Shown here piece after piece: positions 17,429 to 27,002 of a stretch of DNA of 64,000 bases. Position 1 is the first letter of the stretch. The number at the start of each line of letters is the position of its first letter. The DNA comes from Calothrix sp. FI2-JRJ7 (GTDB taxonomy: Bacteria; Cyanobacteriota; Cyanobacteriia; Cyanobacteriales; Nostocaceae), in assembly GCA_019359675.1 (NCBI GenBank), contig JAHHGX010000020.1, forward strand, positions 1 to 64,000. The letters are read 5' to 3'. A model generated the notes under the pieces. The model saw only the letters and a list, made by a program, of their open reading frames with translations, had not been told where the DNA came from and ran no database searches. The position numbers and the translations under genes were made by a program.

Positions 17429-18001
17429 TTAAGGGAAAATTTTGCTTAAATCTAATATAGCATCTTGAAATTGAGGAATTGTAACTGATTGATTTGGTAA
17501 ATAAATTTGTTTATTGAGATAATTATACTTACCTTGAGCATCTTGGTATGGCAAACTATAGCACTCTAGCTGACGCGCGTTTAAATTAACAATCCAATAA
17601 TTAGCGATACCATCTTCTGCATACAGCGATAGCTTTGTTGTTTGGTCGTAATTTAAAGTCGAGTCGGAAACTTCAACGATAAGTAAAATATCTTTGGGAA
17701 AAGGATGGTTAGCAAGATAATCAATCTCATTCCCGTGCGCGATAACTACATCTGGTTCCGGTTCGCTATCTGAAGGTAAAATTATTGGTTCTTGACACCG
17801 CACTACTACTCTGTCACCAAGTAAACGGTCGAGTTGTCTACAAAGTCGTGTAGTGGCAAACGTGTGAGGTGTCCCCTTCGCTGTCATTTCAATTAGTTCC
17901 CCTCGAATTAATTCAATACGGTCTTGCTCCTTTAAAAAGCCAAGTTCAATTAGCTTGTGATACTCGTCGATTGTAAATCGCTTCTTTGTGATGACAGTCA
18001 T
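17429..18001 (-). CDS. Uma2 family (DUF820) endonuclease-like protein
   Basis: 190 residues of the usual Uma2 length. Typical features: FTIDEYHKLIELGFL, IELIRGELIEM, PLPSDSEPEPDVVIAH-like segment (PSDSEPEPDVV), LLIVEVSDSTLNYD and YADGIANYWIVNL-like region. The fold is of the PD-(D/E)XK type, with catalytic acidic residues in EPDVV and VEVS. These genes are very abundant in filamentous cyanobacteria and their biological role is not settled. A second copy is at 59933-60484. Confidence 0.9.
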   Translation of the reverse strand: MTVITKKRFTIDEYHKLIELGFLKEQDRIELIRGELIEMTAKGTPHTFATTRLCRQLDRLLGDRVVVRCQEPIILPSDSEPEPDVVIAHGNEIDYLANHPFPKDILLIVEVSDSTLNYDQTTKLSLYAEDGIANYWIVNLNARQLECYSLPYQDAQGKYNYLNKQIYLPNQSVTIPQFQDAILDLSKIFP

Positions 18002-18357
18002 ACAGCTTTTACCGAATCACGACTGTTTGTAAATTCTATTGTATTTCAATATTAAACATACCACTGCATGTAGAGGCATTACATGTAACGTCTCTACTAT
18101 ACAAAATGAAAATTATTACTGATTTATAGAAAATATATCTAATTTTTACAATTTTATTATACAAGGCGCTTTATCAGCCTAATGGTAGATGATTATGTCA
18201 TTTCTTTAGACAGAAACGTTTAGAGGAACGTAGGGGTTATTCTGAAGAAACAATCATACGAGTTTTAAATAACACGTCAATTAGCTGCGTAGTTGATATT
18301 TAATTGCAGCACAGATTCACTTCGGATTAATGCTCTTAGCCAATAATACCAAAATTT
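18002..18357. other. Intergenic stretch
   Basis: It contains the 28-base palindrome described separately at 18070-18097 and AT-rich sequence. TTTAGAGGAACGTAGG at 18218 and nearby bases show no coding pattern. No gene is supported. Confidence 0.4.
18070..18097. repeat. GTAGAGACG palindrome family, copy 1
   Basis: 28-base palindrome with outer arms GTAGAG/CTCTAC and centre TTACATGTAA, with one or two mismatches in the left arm. Other copies: 45784-45811 and 48075-48102 (both perfect), and 44681-44708 (a variant centre). Confidence 0.8.
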
Positions 18358-19086
18358 ATGAATAACCCAAACGATAACAAAAGCTACCGCGAGCATCAGG
18401 AAAGTTACACAGATAGTAACGGAAACACTCACATTAAGCGAACGAGTGAGACAGTTAATAACAGTACACCTTCAAACTACCAAAGTGGGTATGTTCACGG
18501 ACAAGCAACAGAGCGTGGTTATCAAGAGGAAAGACTAGCACGACAGGACGAAGATAGTACTTCTCGTGGATTAATATTAGGGTTTTTACTTGCGTTGGTA
18601 GGATTAATTGGTGGCGCCTTTTGGTATTTCAACCAAAATAATACGACTTCGGAAACCGTTACACCAGTTGCTGTGCCTGTAGTTCCTGCAACTACTCCTA
18701 CTCCAGTTCCAACAGTAACTCAACCAGCTAAAGTTCAAACTCAAATTATTGAGCGAACCAGAGAAGTTCCAGTTCCAGTAACTAAGGAAGTTCCAGTCAT
18801 TAAGGAAGTTCCAGTTCCAGTTATTGTTCCTCAACAGGCGCCAGCACAAACTAATACTACACCCAACATTAATATAACTGTTCCACCTCAGCAAAGTACG
18901 ACAAAACCTAGTTCTTCAACACCAAAACAGGCGCCGAAGCCAAGCTCGAATAGTACAAGTACTAGCGAGACAACTAATAGTGGCAGTAGCAGTAATACTA
19001 CTACTCCTGAAAACTCTTTCCCCGATACTAATAAACCTGCTACCTCTACTGAACCACAAACAAATGTGGCGCCAAGTAGCAATTAA
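18358..19086 (+). CDS. Single-pass membrane protein with Pro/Thr-rich external region
   Basis: 242 residues. Residues 1-70 are polar and likely cytoplasmic (YREHQESYTDSNGNTHIKRT). One transmembrane helix follows at about 71-93 (GLILGFLLALVGLIGGAFWY). The remainder is a low-complexity Pro/Thr/Ser/Val region with repeats of the type EVPVPV-TKEVPVIK. I do not recognise a family. The layout suggests an envelope or linker protein. The GGCGCC hexamer occurs four times within this short gene. Confidence 0.7.
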   Translation: MNNPNDNKSYREHQESYTDSNGNTHIKRTSETVNNSTPSNYQSGYVHGQATERGYQEERLARQDEDSTSRGLILGFLLALVGLIGGAFWYFNQNNTTSETVTPVAVPVVPATTPTPVPTVTQPAKVQTQIIERTREVPVPVTKEVPVIKEVPVPVIVPQQAPAQTNTTPNINITVPPQQSTTKPSSSTPKQAPKPSSNSTSTSETTNSGSSSNTTTPENSFPDTNKPATSTEPQTNVAPSSN

Positions 19087-19172
19087 TCTCTAAACTCCTC
19101 TTGTGGGGTGGGGCACCATCAGAACAGGCAAGGATGCCCATTCCACTCTTAGATGCTCATTCCACAAGAGTG

Positions 19173-20540
19173 TTATTGAACAAAGCTGGTTTGTTGAGTT
19201 TGTTGAAGTTCTTGAAGGTTTTCTTGGGCTTCTTTGTTTCTGGGGTTGAATTTTAATGCTTCTTCAAAAATGGCTATTGCGTCTTCTTTGATAAAATTAT
19301 CAGTACCTTGGATACGATAACCTAGGTTGACATATATTTCTGCCATGTTTTTGGGAGGAATTTTTTTTGTAAGCTGCTGAAAGGTTGTCATAACGCTTTT
19401 CAATCCTTGCTTTTGATAAATGCCAAAACCTGCTACGGAACAAGTGTAGTAGTTTATATAAGATGTATCTTTATCTTTATAAAGGTCTATTACTGTTTGA
19501 CAGGATGTTAGTGCTTCGTTCAAGTTATTTTGCTTAATTAGAACTTCTGCTAAGGCGCCGTATCGGTAATCTTGCGGTTCAAGTTTAATAGTTTGACGAT
19601 ACGCTGCAACTGCTTCTTCTAGTTTATTTTGCTCTACTAGTACTTCACCTAAGCTCGAATAGTTTTCTGCTGATGGTTTTACTTTTATTGCTTGACGGTA
19701 TGCGGATGCTGATTCGTTTAAATTTTGATTTTGCTTATAAATATAACCTAAAGCTTGGAGTGGTACTTCATTTTTAGGTTCTTGTTTTGCGTATTGCGTT
19801 AAAACTGTAATCGATTTTGGAAACTTTATTAATTCAGCGAGACCAGTGTATGCATAAAAATTAGTCGAATCAACATTAATTGCTTGACGATAAGCGTCGA
19901 TTGCATCATTGATTTTTTCTTGCTTCTGAAAAGATTCGGCAACTTTATTATATAGCGAATAGTATGTTGGCTCTAATTTAATAGCTTGTCGATAAGCTGT
20001 TCTAGCTTCATCATGCTTTCCGGCTTCTGTTAAAGCATCACCTAATGATTCATAGTTATTCCAATCTGGTTTTAGGGCAACTAACTGACGAAATTCAGCT
20101 ATTGCTTCTGTATACTTTTCTTGTCTAAGATATATTGTACCTAAACCACTACGTGCTACTTCGCTTTTAGAATCTAGTTTTAAAGCTTCTTCATAGGCTA
20201 TCATTGCTTCTGTTAGCTTGTCTTCTAAGCGTAAGTTATCACCGTAGCTATTGTAAATTTTGGCACTTGGCTTGATTTTGATAGCTTGTTGGTATGCGGC
20301 AATTCCTTCATCAATTCTATTTTGAGAGAATAGTACACTACCTAAGCGCGCGTATGCTAAAGCGTCTGAGGGTTGTAGTTTAATAACTCGGCGCCATAAC
20401 TTTTCTGCTTCGTCGTAATTTGAATCATTTTGGGCACTTTGTGCTTCTTCTACCAATTCGACTACTGCCGCAATGGTAATTACTGGCGCCATTACCAATG
20501 ATAGACTTACAAGTAAAGGTAGTCCAAATAAGAATCGCAT
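19173..20540 (-). CDS. Secreted or periplasmic TPR protein
   Basis: 455 residues from the ATG at 20540, chosen because it is followed by a signal peptide (MRFLFGLPLLVSLSLVMAPV). An upstream in-frame start would add 52 non-conserved residues. Residues 35-440 hold about eleven TPR units with the recurrent phrase AYRQAIKLEP. The final stretch (NPRNKEAQENLQELQQT) is a cap. Likely periplasmic or membrane-associated scaffold; partners unknown. It is convergent with the Pro/Thr-rich membrane protein and divergent from hflX. Confidence 0.85.
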   Translation of the reverse strand: MRFLFGLPLLVSLSLVMAPVITIAAVVELVEEAQSAQNDSNYDEAEKLWRRVIKLQPSDALAYARLGSVLFSQNRIDEGIAAYQQAIKIKPSAKIYNSYGDNLRLEDKLTEAMIAYEEALKLDSKSEVARSGLGTIYLRQEKYTEAIAEFRQLVALKPDWNNYESLGDALTEAGKHDEARTAYRQAIKLEPTYYSLYNKVAESFQKQEKINDAIDAYRQAINVDSTNFYAYTGLAELIKFPKSITVLTQYAKQEPKNEVPLQALGYIYKQNQNLNESASAYRQAIKVKPSAENYSSLGEVLVEQNKLEEAVAAYRQTIKLEPQDYRYGALAEVLIKQNNLNEALTSCQTVIDLYKDKDTSYINYYTCSVAGFGIYQKQGLKSVMTTFQQLTKKIPPKNMAEIYVNLGYRIQGTDNFIKEDAIAIFEEALKFNPRNKEAQENLQELQQTQQTSFVQ

Positions 20541-20694
20541 CTTGACCTCAAATAAGAGTTTATAGTAATTTGGCTTAATCTTAAAGCATCTATTTATACA
20601 TAGATTGGCAATTTTGTAAATTAATTGTGAAGATGCATCTACCAAAAGTAGGAGTTTGACAACAAAATCGATGTTGTAAAATAGACATGGAAGC

Positions 20695-22470
20695 ATTCGA
20701 GGACCAGTTCACTGGTATAAAACGCCTATCGAGACTATCTTTGGTAATCTCCAAGGTTTAAAAAGCAGCCAGCTCAAACAACTACAGCGGCTGTACCACC
20801 AGCGCTTACCGGGCGATACCGTTACAACGCCCGAATTTTCCCAGCGTCTGGCAGCAATTAGTACTGAGATCAATTTCCCTGTATGTGCCTACGTCAACCG
20901 TCGCGGACAAGTTATCCGGGTTGGGGTGGGCACTCCGCGTCAAACGCAGATTCCGCCTTTAGAGTTGCCACGTTATGGTGCAGAACGACTTAGCGGTATC
21001 CGTTGTATAGCTACCCACTTAAAGCCAGAACCACCATCGGAAGCGGCTTTAACTGCAATGGCTATGCAACGTCTTGATGCCCTGGTTGTACTCAATATTA
21101 CTGGAACTGGATTTACCAAACGTGGTGGTGGTGCAACTGGATATGTTAAAGAAGCTTATTTGGCACATTTAACAGCCTCTTACACCCGCGTTTTAATTAA
21201 CAGTGGCGCCTCCGACGGTGAGAAAGACAAACTTCCAGCCCCAAGTTGGAATGTCTCGCCAGCAATGAGTTTAGATGTTCTATCAAATCAAGATTTTCTG
21301 GAATTGGTAGAAGGACTCGAAGAAGAATTTCGACGAGAGTATGTTGCCACTGATGTTGATAGCGACAATGACCGCGTTGTAATTGTTGGTGTCATGACCG
21401 ATAACGTTAACGCGCAGCAATTTAAAGATATTGTCGAAGAATTAGGGCGGTTGGTTGATACCGCAGGCGGTGAAGTTTTGCAAACTATGTGGCAAAAACG
21501 CAGCCGTACCCATCCCCAAACTGTCGTCGGGGAAGGTAAAGTTCAAGAAATTGCCTTAACAGCACAAACTTTAGGAGCAAATTTAGTTGTTTTCGACCGT
21601 GACCTTACACCGTCGCAGGTTCGCAACTTAGAAGCTCAAATTGGTGTTCGCGTCGTTGACCGCACCGAAGTCATATTAGATATTTTTGCACAGCGCGCTC
21701 AGTCACGTGCTGGTAAATTACAAGTTGAGTTGGCACAGTTAGAGTACATGTTGCCTCGCCTCACAGGTCGAGGTCAAGCAATGTCTCGACTGGGGGGTGG
21801 TATTGGTACACGAGGTCCTGGTGAAACTAAATTAGAAACCGAACGCCGTGCTATTAGCCGCCGTATTTCTCGTTTGCAACAAGAAGTCAACCAATTACAA
21901 GCACATCGTGAACGGCTGCGTCAACGGCGCCAACACCAAGAAGTTCCCTCTGTGGCTTTAGTTGGATATACGAACGCAGGAAAATCGACACTGCTAAATA
22001 CGTTGACCAACGCCGAAGTATATACGGCTGACCAATTGTTTGCAACGCTCGACCCAACCACTCGCCGTTTGGTAGTTCCCGATGCCTTAGATTCTCTACC
22101 GCAAGAAATTCTAGTTACAGATACGGTAGGATTTATCCACGAACTGCCAGAAGCATTAATGGATGCCTTTCGCGCCACTTTAGAAGAAGTGACCGAAGCC
22201 GATGCTTTAATACATTTGGTTGATTTATCGCATCCTGCGTGGTTAAGTCACATTCGTGCAGTACGGGATATTTTGGCTGTAATGCCTGTTACACCTGGCC
22301 CAGCAATGGTTGTGTTTAACAAAATAGATGAAGTTAGTAGCGATACGCTTGAAATAGCGCGCGAAGAGTTTCCAATGGCTGTGTTTATTTCTGCCACCCA
22401 TCGTTTGGGTTTAGAAACTCTCCGTCAGCGTTTAGGACAACTTATTCACTTCGCAGCTTCTTCGCATTAA
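20695..22470 (+). CDS. hflX: Ribosome-associated GTPase HflX
   Basis: From the GTG at 20926 the frame encodes 514 residues with an N-terminal HflX domain (TMWQKRSRTHPQTVVGEGKV, FDRDLTPSQVRNLE, GGIGTRGPGETKLE) and a GTPase domain (G1 GYTNAGKST, DTVGFIHELP, NKID). HflX rescues or splits stalled 70S ribosomes. Family-like sequence continues upstream in frame (ETIFGNLQGLKSSQLKQLQR from 20731, INFPVCAYVNRRGQVIRVGV), so the true start is earlier. The only candidates before the upstream TAA are ATT at 20695 or GTT at 20707, since no ATG, GTG or TTG is in frame. I place the start at the ATT tentatively. An out-of-frame ATG is at 20687. Confidence 0.9.
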   Translation: MRGPVHWYKTPIETIFGNLQGLKSSQLKQLQRLYHQRLPGDTVTTPEFSQRLAAISTEINFPVCAYVNRRGQVIRVGVGTPRQTQIPPLELPRYGAERLSGIRCIATHLKPEPPSEAALTAMAMQRLDALVVLNITGTGFTKRGGGATGYVKEAYLAHLTASYTRVLINSGASDGEKDKLPAPSWNVSPAMSLDVLSNQDFLELVEGLEEEFRREYVATDVDSDNDRVVIVGVMTDNVNAQQFKDIVEELGRLVDTAGGEVLQTMWQKRSRTHPQTVVGEGKVQEIALTAQTLGANLVVFDRDLTPSQVRNLEAQIGVRVVDRTEVILDIFAQRAQSRAGKLQVELAQLEYMLPRLTGRGQAMSRLGGGIGTRGPGETKLETERRAISRRISRLQQEVNQLQAHRERLRQRRQHQEVPSVALVGYTNAGKSTLLNTLTNAEVYTADQLFATLDPTTRRLVVPDALDSLPQEILVTDTVGFIHELPEALMDAFRATLEEVTEADALIHLVDLSHPAWLSHIRAVRDILAVMPVTPGPAMVVFNKIDEVSSDTLEIAREEFPMAVFISATHRLGLETLRQRLGQLIHFAASSH

Positions 22471-22581
22471 ATTATCGCGACCCTCTTGCGGTTCTATTCC
22501 AAGGGCGGGCAAGGATGCCCACCCCACAAGAAAATTTTGCATATTTTATTACTTGGAAGTCCGTTAGTTAAGCATAACTTT

Positions 22582-22628
22582 AAAATACGAGTCAGAGTAA
22601 ACAACTAAAACTGACTCGTATTTTTTTT
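22582..22628 (+). terminator. Rho-independent terminator after hflX
   Basis: Arms AAAATACGAGTCAG (22582-22595) and CTGACTCGTATTTT (22611-22624) are perfectly complementary over 14 bases and are followed by more T residues to 22628. Confidence 0.85.
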
Positions 22629-22935
22629 ACGTATTTTTACGGTATACACAAGAATTTTATATTTATAATAGGTATTTTTTAACTTAAATTTATGTTAATT
22701 ATCATGAGTATTGTAATTTTACATAAACGGTAATTACATAAATAACTATTAGCAATATGAAAATAATTATTAATTAAGTAACATTCTAAGTTTTTAATAA
22801 AGATTTAGACAAACTATAGCGCTTTAAAAATCAATGATTTACATTGGTAATATCAAGTAAATAGACGAGCTTTTAAGCTTCTGGTGCATTAACCAATAAA
22901 GCTTATTTCAAAACAAATTTAATAGGAAAATAAAA
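22629..22935. other. AT-rich intergenic leader of the PEP-CTERM gene
   Basis: The gap between hflX and the PEP-CTERM gene is about 465 bases. Its left part has a dispersed repeat (GGGCAAGGATGCCCACCCC near 22504, related to one near 19107) and the terminator. The rest is very AT-rich, with no coding signal. AATAGGAAAATAAAA precedes the start at 22936. Confidence 0.4.
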
Positions 22936-23964
22936 ATGTCAGCCAAATTTTCAAAGTTACTTTTTAATGTCTCTATTGCATCTTTTGTTAGTATTTCTTC
23001 TTTAGCAATTACCACATCAGCTTTTGCTGCTAACGGTAACGATAAAAATAATTCCACTACTACAACTAGTTCGACTGGTAACGGCAACGGTAAAGGTAAT
23101 TCCAGCACTACAACTGGTTCGACTGGTTCCACTTCTACAACTGGTTCGACTGGTTCCACTTCTACAACTGGTTCAACTGGTTCCACTTCTACAACTGGTT
23201 CGACTGGTTCTACTACTGCAACTGCACCAACCAGTAAAGGTTCTACAAGTTTCTCTGCAACAGGAATCAATACTTACAACGGCACTAATAGCGCTTTATC
23301 AGCATCAGTTGTTTTCGATTACCTCAGTAATGGCACACTAGCGGTTACGCTATCTAATACAGCTTTAAACGGTATTAAAGACCCATCTGATGTTTTGACA
23401 TCTGTTTTTTGGGATTACGCTGGCTCTCCCCTTAACTTATCCTTTTTGTCCGCTACGGCGCCAACCACATTTAATGCTTCTGGCACCATAGGTACAAATG
23501 TTGATCTCAAAGCTATTAATGAATGGAAATACGAGTCTATTACTAGTGCTACCGGATTAGGTGGTGATATGACTAGTGGAGGTACAGCAGTATCGCAAAA
23601 ATATGGTTTGGGCACTGCTGGCTTAGGTATTTTTCAAGGTGGTGGAGGACAACAATTTAATTACGGTGTTATTAGCGGTTATTCTAGCAATGCTAATAAT
23701 CCCGTCAAAACTGGAACATTTGTAAAAGATTCCGCTACTTTCCTTTTCTCTGGCTTAACTTCTAGCTTTGATATCACCAAGATTGGTAACGTTCGCTTCC
23801 AATACGGTACAAATTTAGCTGAAGCTTATATCGTACCCAAACCAAAGGAACCTAAAAGAAAAGTACCTGAACCTGGTGTAAATGCAGCCCTTGCGTTCAT
23901 GGCTGTAGGTGGTTTGATAAAATTGAATAAAAAGACAACAAAAATTTTAAAGCAGCTTTCTTAA
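22936..23964 (+). CDS. Exported PEP-CTERM protein with Ser/Thr/Gly repeats
   Basis: 342 residues. A signal peptide covers residues 1-32 (ends SAFAANG). A low-complexity region follows, built from the nonamer GSTGSTSTT and encoded by near-identical 27-base units at about 23107-23214. Then comes a beta-rich globular domain (about 110-295). The C-terminus is a PEP-CTERM sorting signal: VPEPG, hydrophobic segment NAALAFMAVGGLI, then KLNKK. Such signals are processed by exosortase and target proteins to the surface or extracellular matrix. The repeat tract is a probable site of length variation. A strong terminator follows. Confidence 0.8.
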   Translation: MSAKFSKLLFNVSIASFVSISSLAITTSAFAANGNDKNNSTTTTSSTGNGNGKGNSSTTTGSTGSTSTTGSTGSTSTTGSTGSTSTTGSTGSTTATAPTSKGSTSFSATGINTYNGTNSALSASVVFDYLSNGTLAVTLSNTALNGIKDPSDVLTSVFWDYAGSPLNLSFLSATAPTTFNASGTIGTNVDLKAINEWKYESITSATGLGGDMTSGGTAVSQKYGLGTAGLGIFQGGGGQQFNYGVISGYSSNANNPVKTGTFVKDSATFLFSGLTSSFDITKIGNVRFQYGTNLAEAYIVPKPKEPKRKVPEPGVNAALAFMAVGGLIKLNKKTTKILKQLS

Positions 23965-23970
23965 AATTCT

Positions 23971-24008
23971 AGAAACCGGGTTTCTTCTTAGGAAACCCGG
24001 TTTCTTTT
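23971..24008 (+). terminator. Terminator made from the AAACCCGGTTT repeat family
   Basis: Perfect 14-base arms AGAAACCGGGTTTC (23971-23984) and GAAACCCGGTTTCT (23992-24005), loop of seven, then TTTCG. Each arm is itself a palindrome of a dispersed family, also found at 36621-36690 and 39224-39290. Confidence 0.75.
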
Positions 24009-24097
24009 CGCATAATACATAAAAACTACTAAGCGAGATAGAGCGGATACAAGCAACAGCCTTTAAAATGAAGAAGTATTACAGAAGTAAAGGCGCC

Positions 24098-24364
24098 ATG
24101 ACTGCTAAAGTTGAAATTTATACGTGGAGAAGTTGTCCGTTCTGCATTCGTGCGAAAGCTTTGTTGAGAGACAAAGGGGTTGATTTTGTTGAGTACGCTA
24201 TTGATGGGGATGAGGTAGCACGAGGTAAAATGGCCCAACGTGCAAATGGTAGACGCTCTCTACCACAAATTTTTATTGATGACCTTCACGTTGGTGGTTG
24301 TGATGATATTCACGCACTCGATGCGAAAGGAAAGTTAGATGAGTTATTAGAAGTTGAAAGGTAG
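24098..24364 (+). CDS. grxC: Glutaredoxin (GrxC type)
   Basis: 88 residues from the ATG at 24098 (MTAKVEIYTWRSCPFCIRAK). An in-frame ATG at 24068 would add ten basic residues not expected in the family. The dithiol active site CPFC is followed by the glutathione-binding segments RRSLPQIFID and GGCDDIHALD. It reduces disulfides and mixed disulfides using glutathione. Its neighbour 157 bases downstream is gshB, the conserved cyanobacterial pairing of glutaredoxin with glutathione synthesis. Confidence 0.95.
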   Translation: MTAKVEIYTWRSCPFCIRAKALLRDKGVDFVEYAIDGDEVARGKMAQRANGRRSLPQIFIDDLHVGGCDDIHALDAKGKLDELLEVER

Positions 24365-24423
24365 GGTGCGTGACGCTACCACAATTTTTAAACGAAGCAA
24401 GTGATGAGCGTAGCGTCACGCAC
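24359..24423. repeat. GTGCGTGACGC inverted repeat, copy 2
   Basis: Inserted between grxC and gshB, starting within the last codon/stop of grxC. The ends GGTAGGGTGCGTGACGC and GCGTCACGCACC match copy 1 at 12813-12877, while the central 30 bases differ. It may interrupt or attenuate the grxC-gshB transcript. Confidence 0.8.
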
Positions 24424-24521
24424 CGAAGCGAGTCATAACTCATAACTCAACAGGGTACTTTTAGGTGGATAATCTATAGGTGTGTCATCTTTAGATATTT
24501 CCGGCGCCGCCGTACAAAAAA

Positions 24522-25487
24522 GTGAAATTAGCTTTTATTATTGACCCTATCAACTTGCTTGACCCTTGTCACGATACTAGCGTGGCTTTGATGGAAGCTG
24601 CTTGCGTGTTAGGACATGAAGTTTGGATAACTCAAGCGAGTCAACTAAGTGTTGTTGATAGCAAAGCTTGGGGCATTATTGAACGGGTGGAGATTACACC
24701 TATTGAGCTAGTAGAAGAACGCTGGGTTGCTGTTTCTCCTTGGTATAAACTTACTGAACGTCTTAATGTTTGCCTGGAAACAATGGATGCTGTATTTATG
24801 CGGACTGACCCACCTGTGGATGTTCCGTATTTATATGCAACGTATATTCTTGACTATATTGACCCTCGTAAAACTTTAGTGGTTAATAGCCCTAACGGCA
24901 TACGAGCAGCAAACGAAAAAATGTACGCTTTACAGTTTACTGAGGCAATACCCGAAACTATTGTTAGCGCTGATAAAGTCCGAATTCGCCAATTTGTTGA
25001 ATCTAAAGGCGCCGCTATACTAAAACCTTTGGGCAACAAAGCAGGAGAAGGTATTTTATTTTTACAAGCAGGAGACCGTAATTTCAACTCGATTGTTGAA
25101 CTTAGTACCCTCCAAGGTCGTGTTCCTGTAATGGTGCAAACGTATTTACCAGAAGCAAAGCAAGGAGATAAGCGAATTATATTACTCAATGGCGAACCGA
25201 TAGGTGCCTTGAATCGTCTTTCGACGGCCGGAGAATTTCGCAATAATATGGCTGCTGGTGGTACTGTTGCAAAAACTGAAATAACACCACGTGAACTTGA
25301 TATTTGCCAGCAACTAGCTGCAAAATTACGTCAGGATGGTTTAATTTTTGTTGGTATTGATGTTATTGGTGGCTATCTCACTGAAGTTAATGTTACCAGC
25401 CCAACTGGTATACGCGAAATTGACCGATTCGAGGGTATTCGTCTCGGTCAACAGGTAATCAAATGGTTGGATACTCTTAACTCTTAA
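24522..25487 (+). CDS. gshB: Glutathione synthetase
   Basis: 321 residues starting at GTG 24522 (MKLAFIIDPINLLDPCHDTS). Prokaryotic GshB architecture: substrate domain, then ATP-grasp with ILKPLGNKAGEGILFL, PEAKQGDKRIILLNGEPIGA and the Mg-binding end VGIDVIGGYLTEVNVTSPTG. It ligates glycine to gamma-glutamylcysteine using ATP in the cytoplasm. It is read in the same direction as grxC and separated from it by a dispersed repeat. A GTG start is supported by the conserved MKLAFIIDP opening. Confidence 0.96.
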   Translation: MKLAFIIDPINLLDPCHDTSVALMEAACVLGHEVWITQASQLSVVDSKAWGIIERVEITPIELVEERWVAVSPWYKLTERLNVCLETMDAVFMRTDPPVDVPYLYATYILDYIDPRKTLVVNSPNGIRAANEKMYALQFTEAIPETIVSADKVRIRQFVESKGAAILKPLGNKAGEGILFLQAGDRNFNSIVELSTLQGRVPVMVQTYLPEAKQGDKRIILLNGEPIGALNRLSTAGEFRNNMAAGGTVAKTEITPRELDICQQLAAKLRQDGLIFVGIDVIGGYLTEVNVTSPTGIREIDRFEGIRLGQQVIKWLDTLNS

Positions 25488-25682
25488 CGGTAGATAGCTT
25501 TTTAGCAATGACGACAATATCCGGCACTGTTACACAGCCCGGTAATGTATAAATAAGAACTTTTTAGCTGGTTTGAAATAATTAGCTTAAAAGGTTCATT
25601 CAACGAATTGTATGGGGAACAGAGTCACTTTAAGTGTTTTGAAATTAAGTAACATTAATTATCATTCGTAGTGGAAAGATGA

Positions 25683-27002
25683 TTAATTCTTATTGCGCTT
25701 GCGTAAAAAGTCTGGAATATCTAATCCAGGTTTTTCTTTAGGTTCAGGTGGTTGCTGTTGTTGTTGCTGTTGTGCAGGTGGAGTAAAAGGTGGTTGCTGC
25801 ATTGGCATTGGGCGCCTTTGTTGTGTTGGTATCCCCCCTCTTGGGTTTACGCTGGCAGATTGTGCAGGTGTCTGCTGAACTTCGCCAGTAAAGCCAGTTG
25901 CAATTACAGTCAATCGCACTTCGCCTTGAAGTCGGTCGTCAATTACGGCGCCAAAAATAATATTCGCGTTCGGGTCTACGACTTCGTAAATTGTTTCGGC
26001 GGCAGCATTGACTTCGTGTAGTGTTAAGTCACTACCACCCGTAATGTTAAACACAACACCTCTCGCCCCTTCAATCGAACATTCCAAAAGTGGCGAAGAA
26101 ATTGCAGCAATCGCAGCTTCGCGAGCGCGTGATTTACCTGAACCAATACCAATCCCCATTAACGCCGAGCCTGCATCTGCCATTACTGCACGCACATCGG
26201 CAAAGTCTACGTTAATTAAGCCGGGAATTGTAATGATATCTGAAATTCCTTGCACCCCTTGCCGTAGTACGTCGTCGGCATAACGAAATGCTTCTTGCAT
26301 TGGAGTTTGTTCGGGGATCACTTCCAATAATTTGTTATTGGGAATAATAATCAGGGTATCAACGCGACTTTTTAGCCCTTCAATTCCTTGTTCGGCTTGA
26401 CTAATACGACGGCGCCCTTCAAATATAAACGGACGTGTGACAACACCTACTGTCAAGGCGCCCATTTCTTTTGCAACCTCTGCCACAATTGGAGCAGCAC
26501 CAGTACCCGTTCCGCCTCCCATACCAGCCGTAATAAAAACAAGGTCGGCACCTTCTAAAGCAGTGGCAATTTCATCGCGCGACTCTTCAGCAGCTTTCTG
26601 ACCAATTGCTGGGTTTCCACCCGCCCCTAAACCACGTGTTAATTTCTGCCCAATTTGCAAACGACTAGGAGCAGATGCGAGTGTTAAAGCTTGAGCATCG
26701 GTGTTAATAGACCAAAATTCTACTCCCGAAACATCCGAAGCAATCATGCGGTTAACAGCATTACTACCACCACCACCAACTCCAATCACTTTGATGTTGG
26801 CAACGCGCCCAGGAACGATATCGCCAATACGACTATCTTCTGCTGGGGTTTTTTTGTTGTCCGACGACCCAAAAGTTAACCCCGAATGGCTAAAAGGGTT
26901 ATTGGAGTTCCCCGTAAGAGTCAAGGATGGCTGTCCTGGAGATTGAGAGTTTTTATAAGTAAGCCCTTGGCTATTGTCAAATGTCATTGGATTTGCGTAC
27001 AT
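25683..27002 (-). CDS. ftsZ: Cell division protein FtsZ
   Basis: 439 residues. The tubulin signature [10 protein letters not shown] is present, with [16 protein letters not shown], the T7 loop region [11 protein letters not shown] and a disordered Gln/Pro linker ([16 protein letters not shown]). The C-terminal peptide [14 protein letters not shown] would bind division partners. A roughly 65-residue N-terminal extension before [13 protein letters not shown] is usual in filamentous cyanobacteria. A nearby alternative start is MTFDNSQ at 26987. It polymerises with GTP to form the Z ring. ftsQ is upstream in the same orientation, separated by about 1.2 kb. Confidence 0.98.
   Translation of the reverse strand: MYANPMTFDNSQGLTYKNSQSPGQPSLTLTGNSNNPFSHSGLTFGSSDNKKTPAEDSRIGDIVPGRVANIKVIGVGGGGSNAVNRMIASDVSGVEFWSINTDAQALTLASAPSRLQIGQKLTRGLGAGGNPAIGQKAAEESRDEIATALEGADLVFITAGMGGGTGTGAAPIVAEVAKEMGALTVGVVTRPFIFEGRRRISQAEQGIEGLKSRVDTLIIIPNNKLLEVIPEQTPMQEAFRYADDVLRQGVQGISDIITIPGLINVDFADVRAVMADAGSALMGIGIGSGKSRAREAAIAAISSPLLECSIEGARGVVFNITGGSDLTLHEVNAAAETIYEVVDPNANIIFGAVIDDRLQGEVRLTVIATGFTGEVQQTPAQSASVNPRGGIPTQQRRPMPMQQPPFTPPAQQQQQQQPPEPKEKPGLDIPDFLRKRNKN

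Noticed and set aside
23107..23214. Tandem 27-bp units considered as a CRISPR-like array
   Set aside because: Units are contiguous with no unique spacers and are in frame with a signal-peptide protein.
23024..23341. Second frame within the repeat tract of the PEP-CTERM gene
   Set aside because: A repetitive shadow frame (LQLVRLVPL) produced by the 27-base units.
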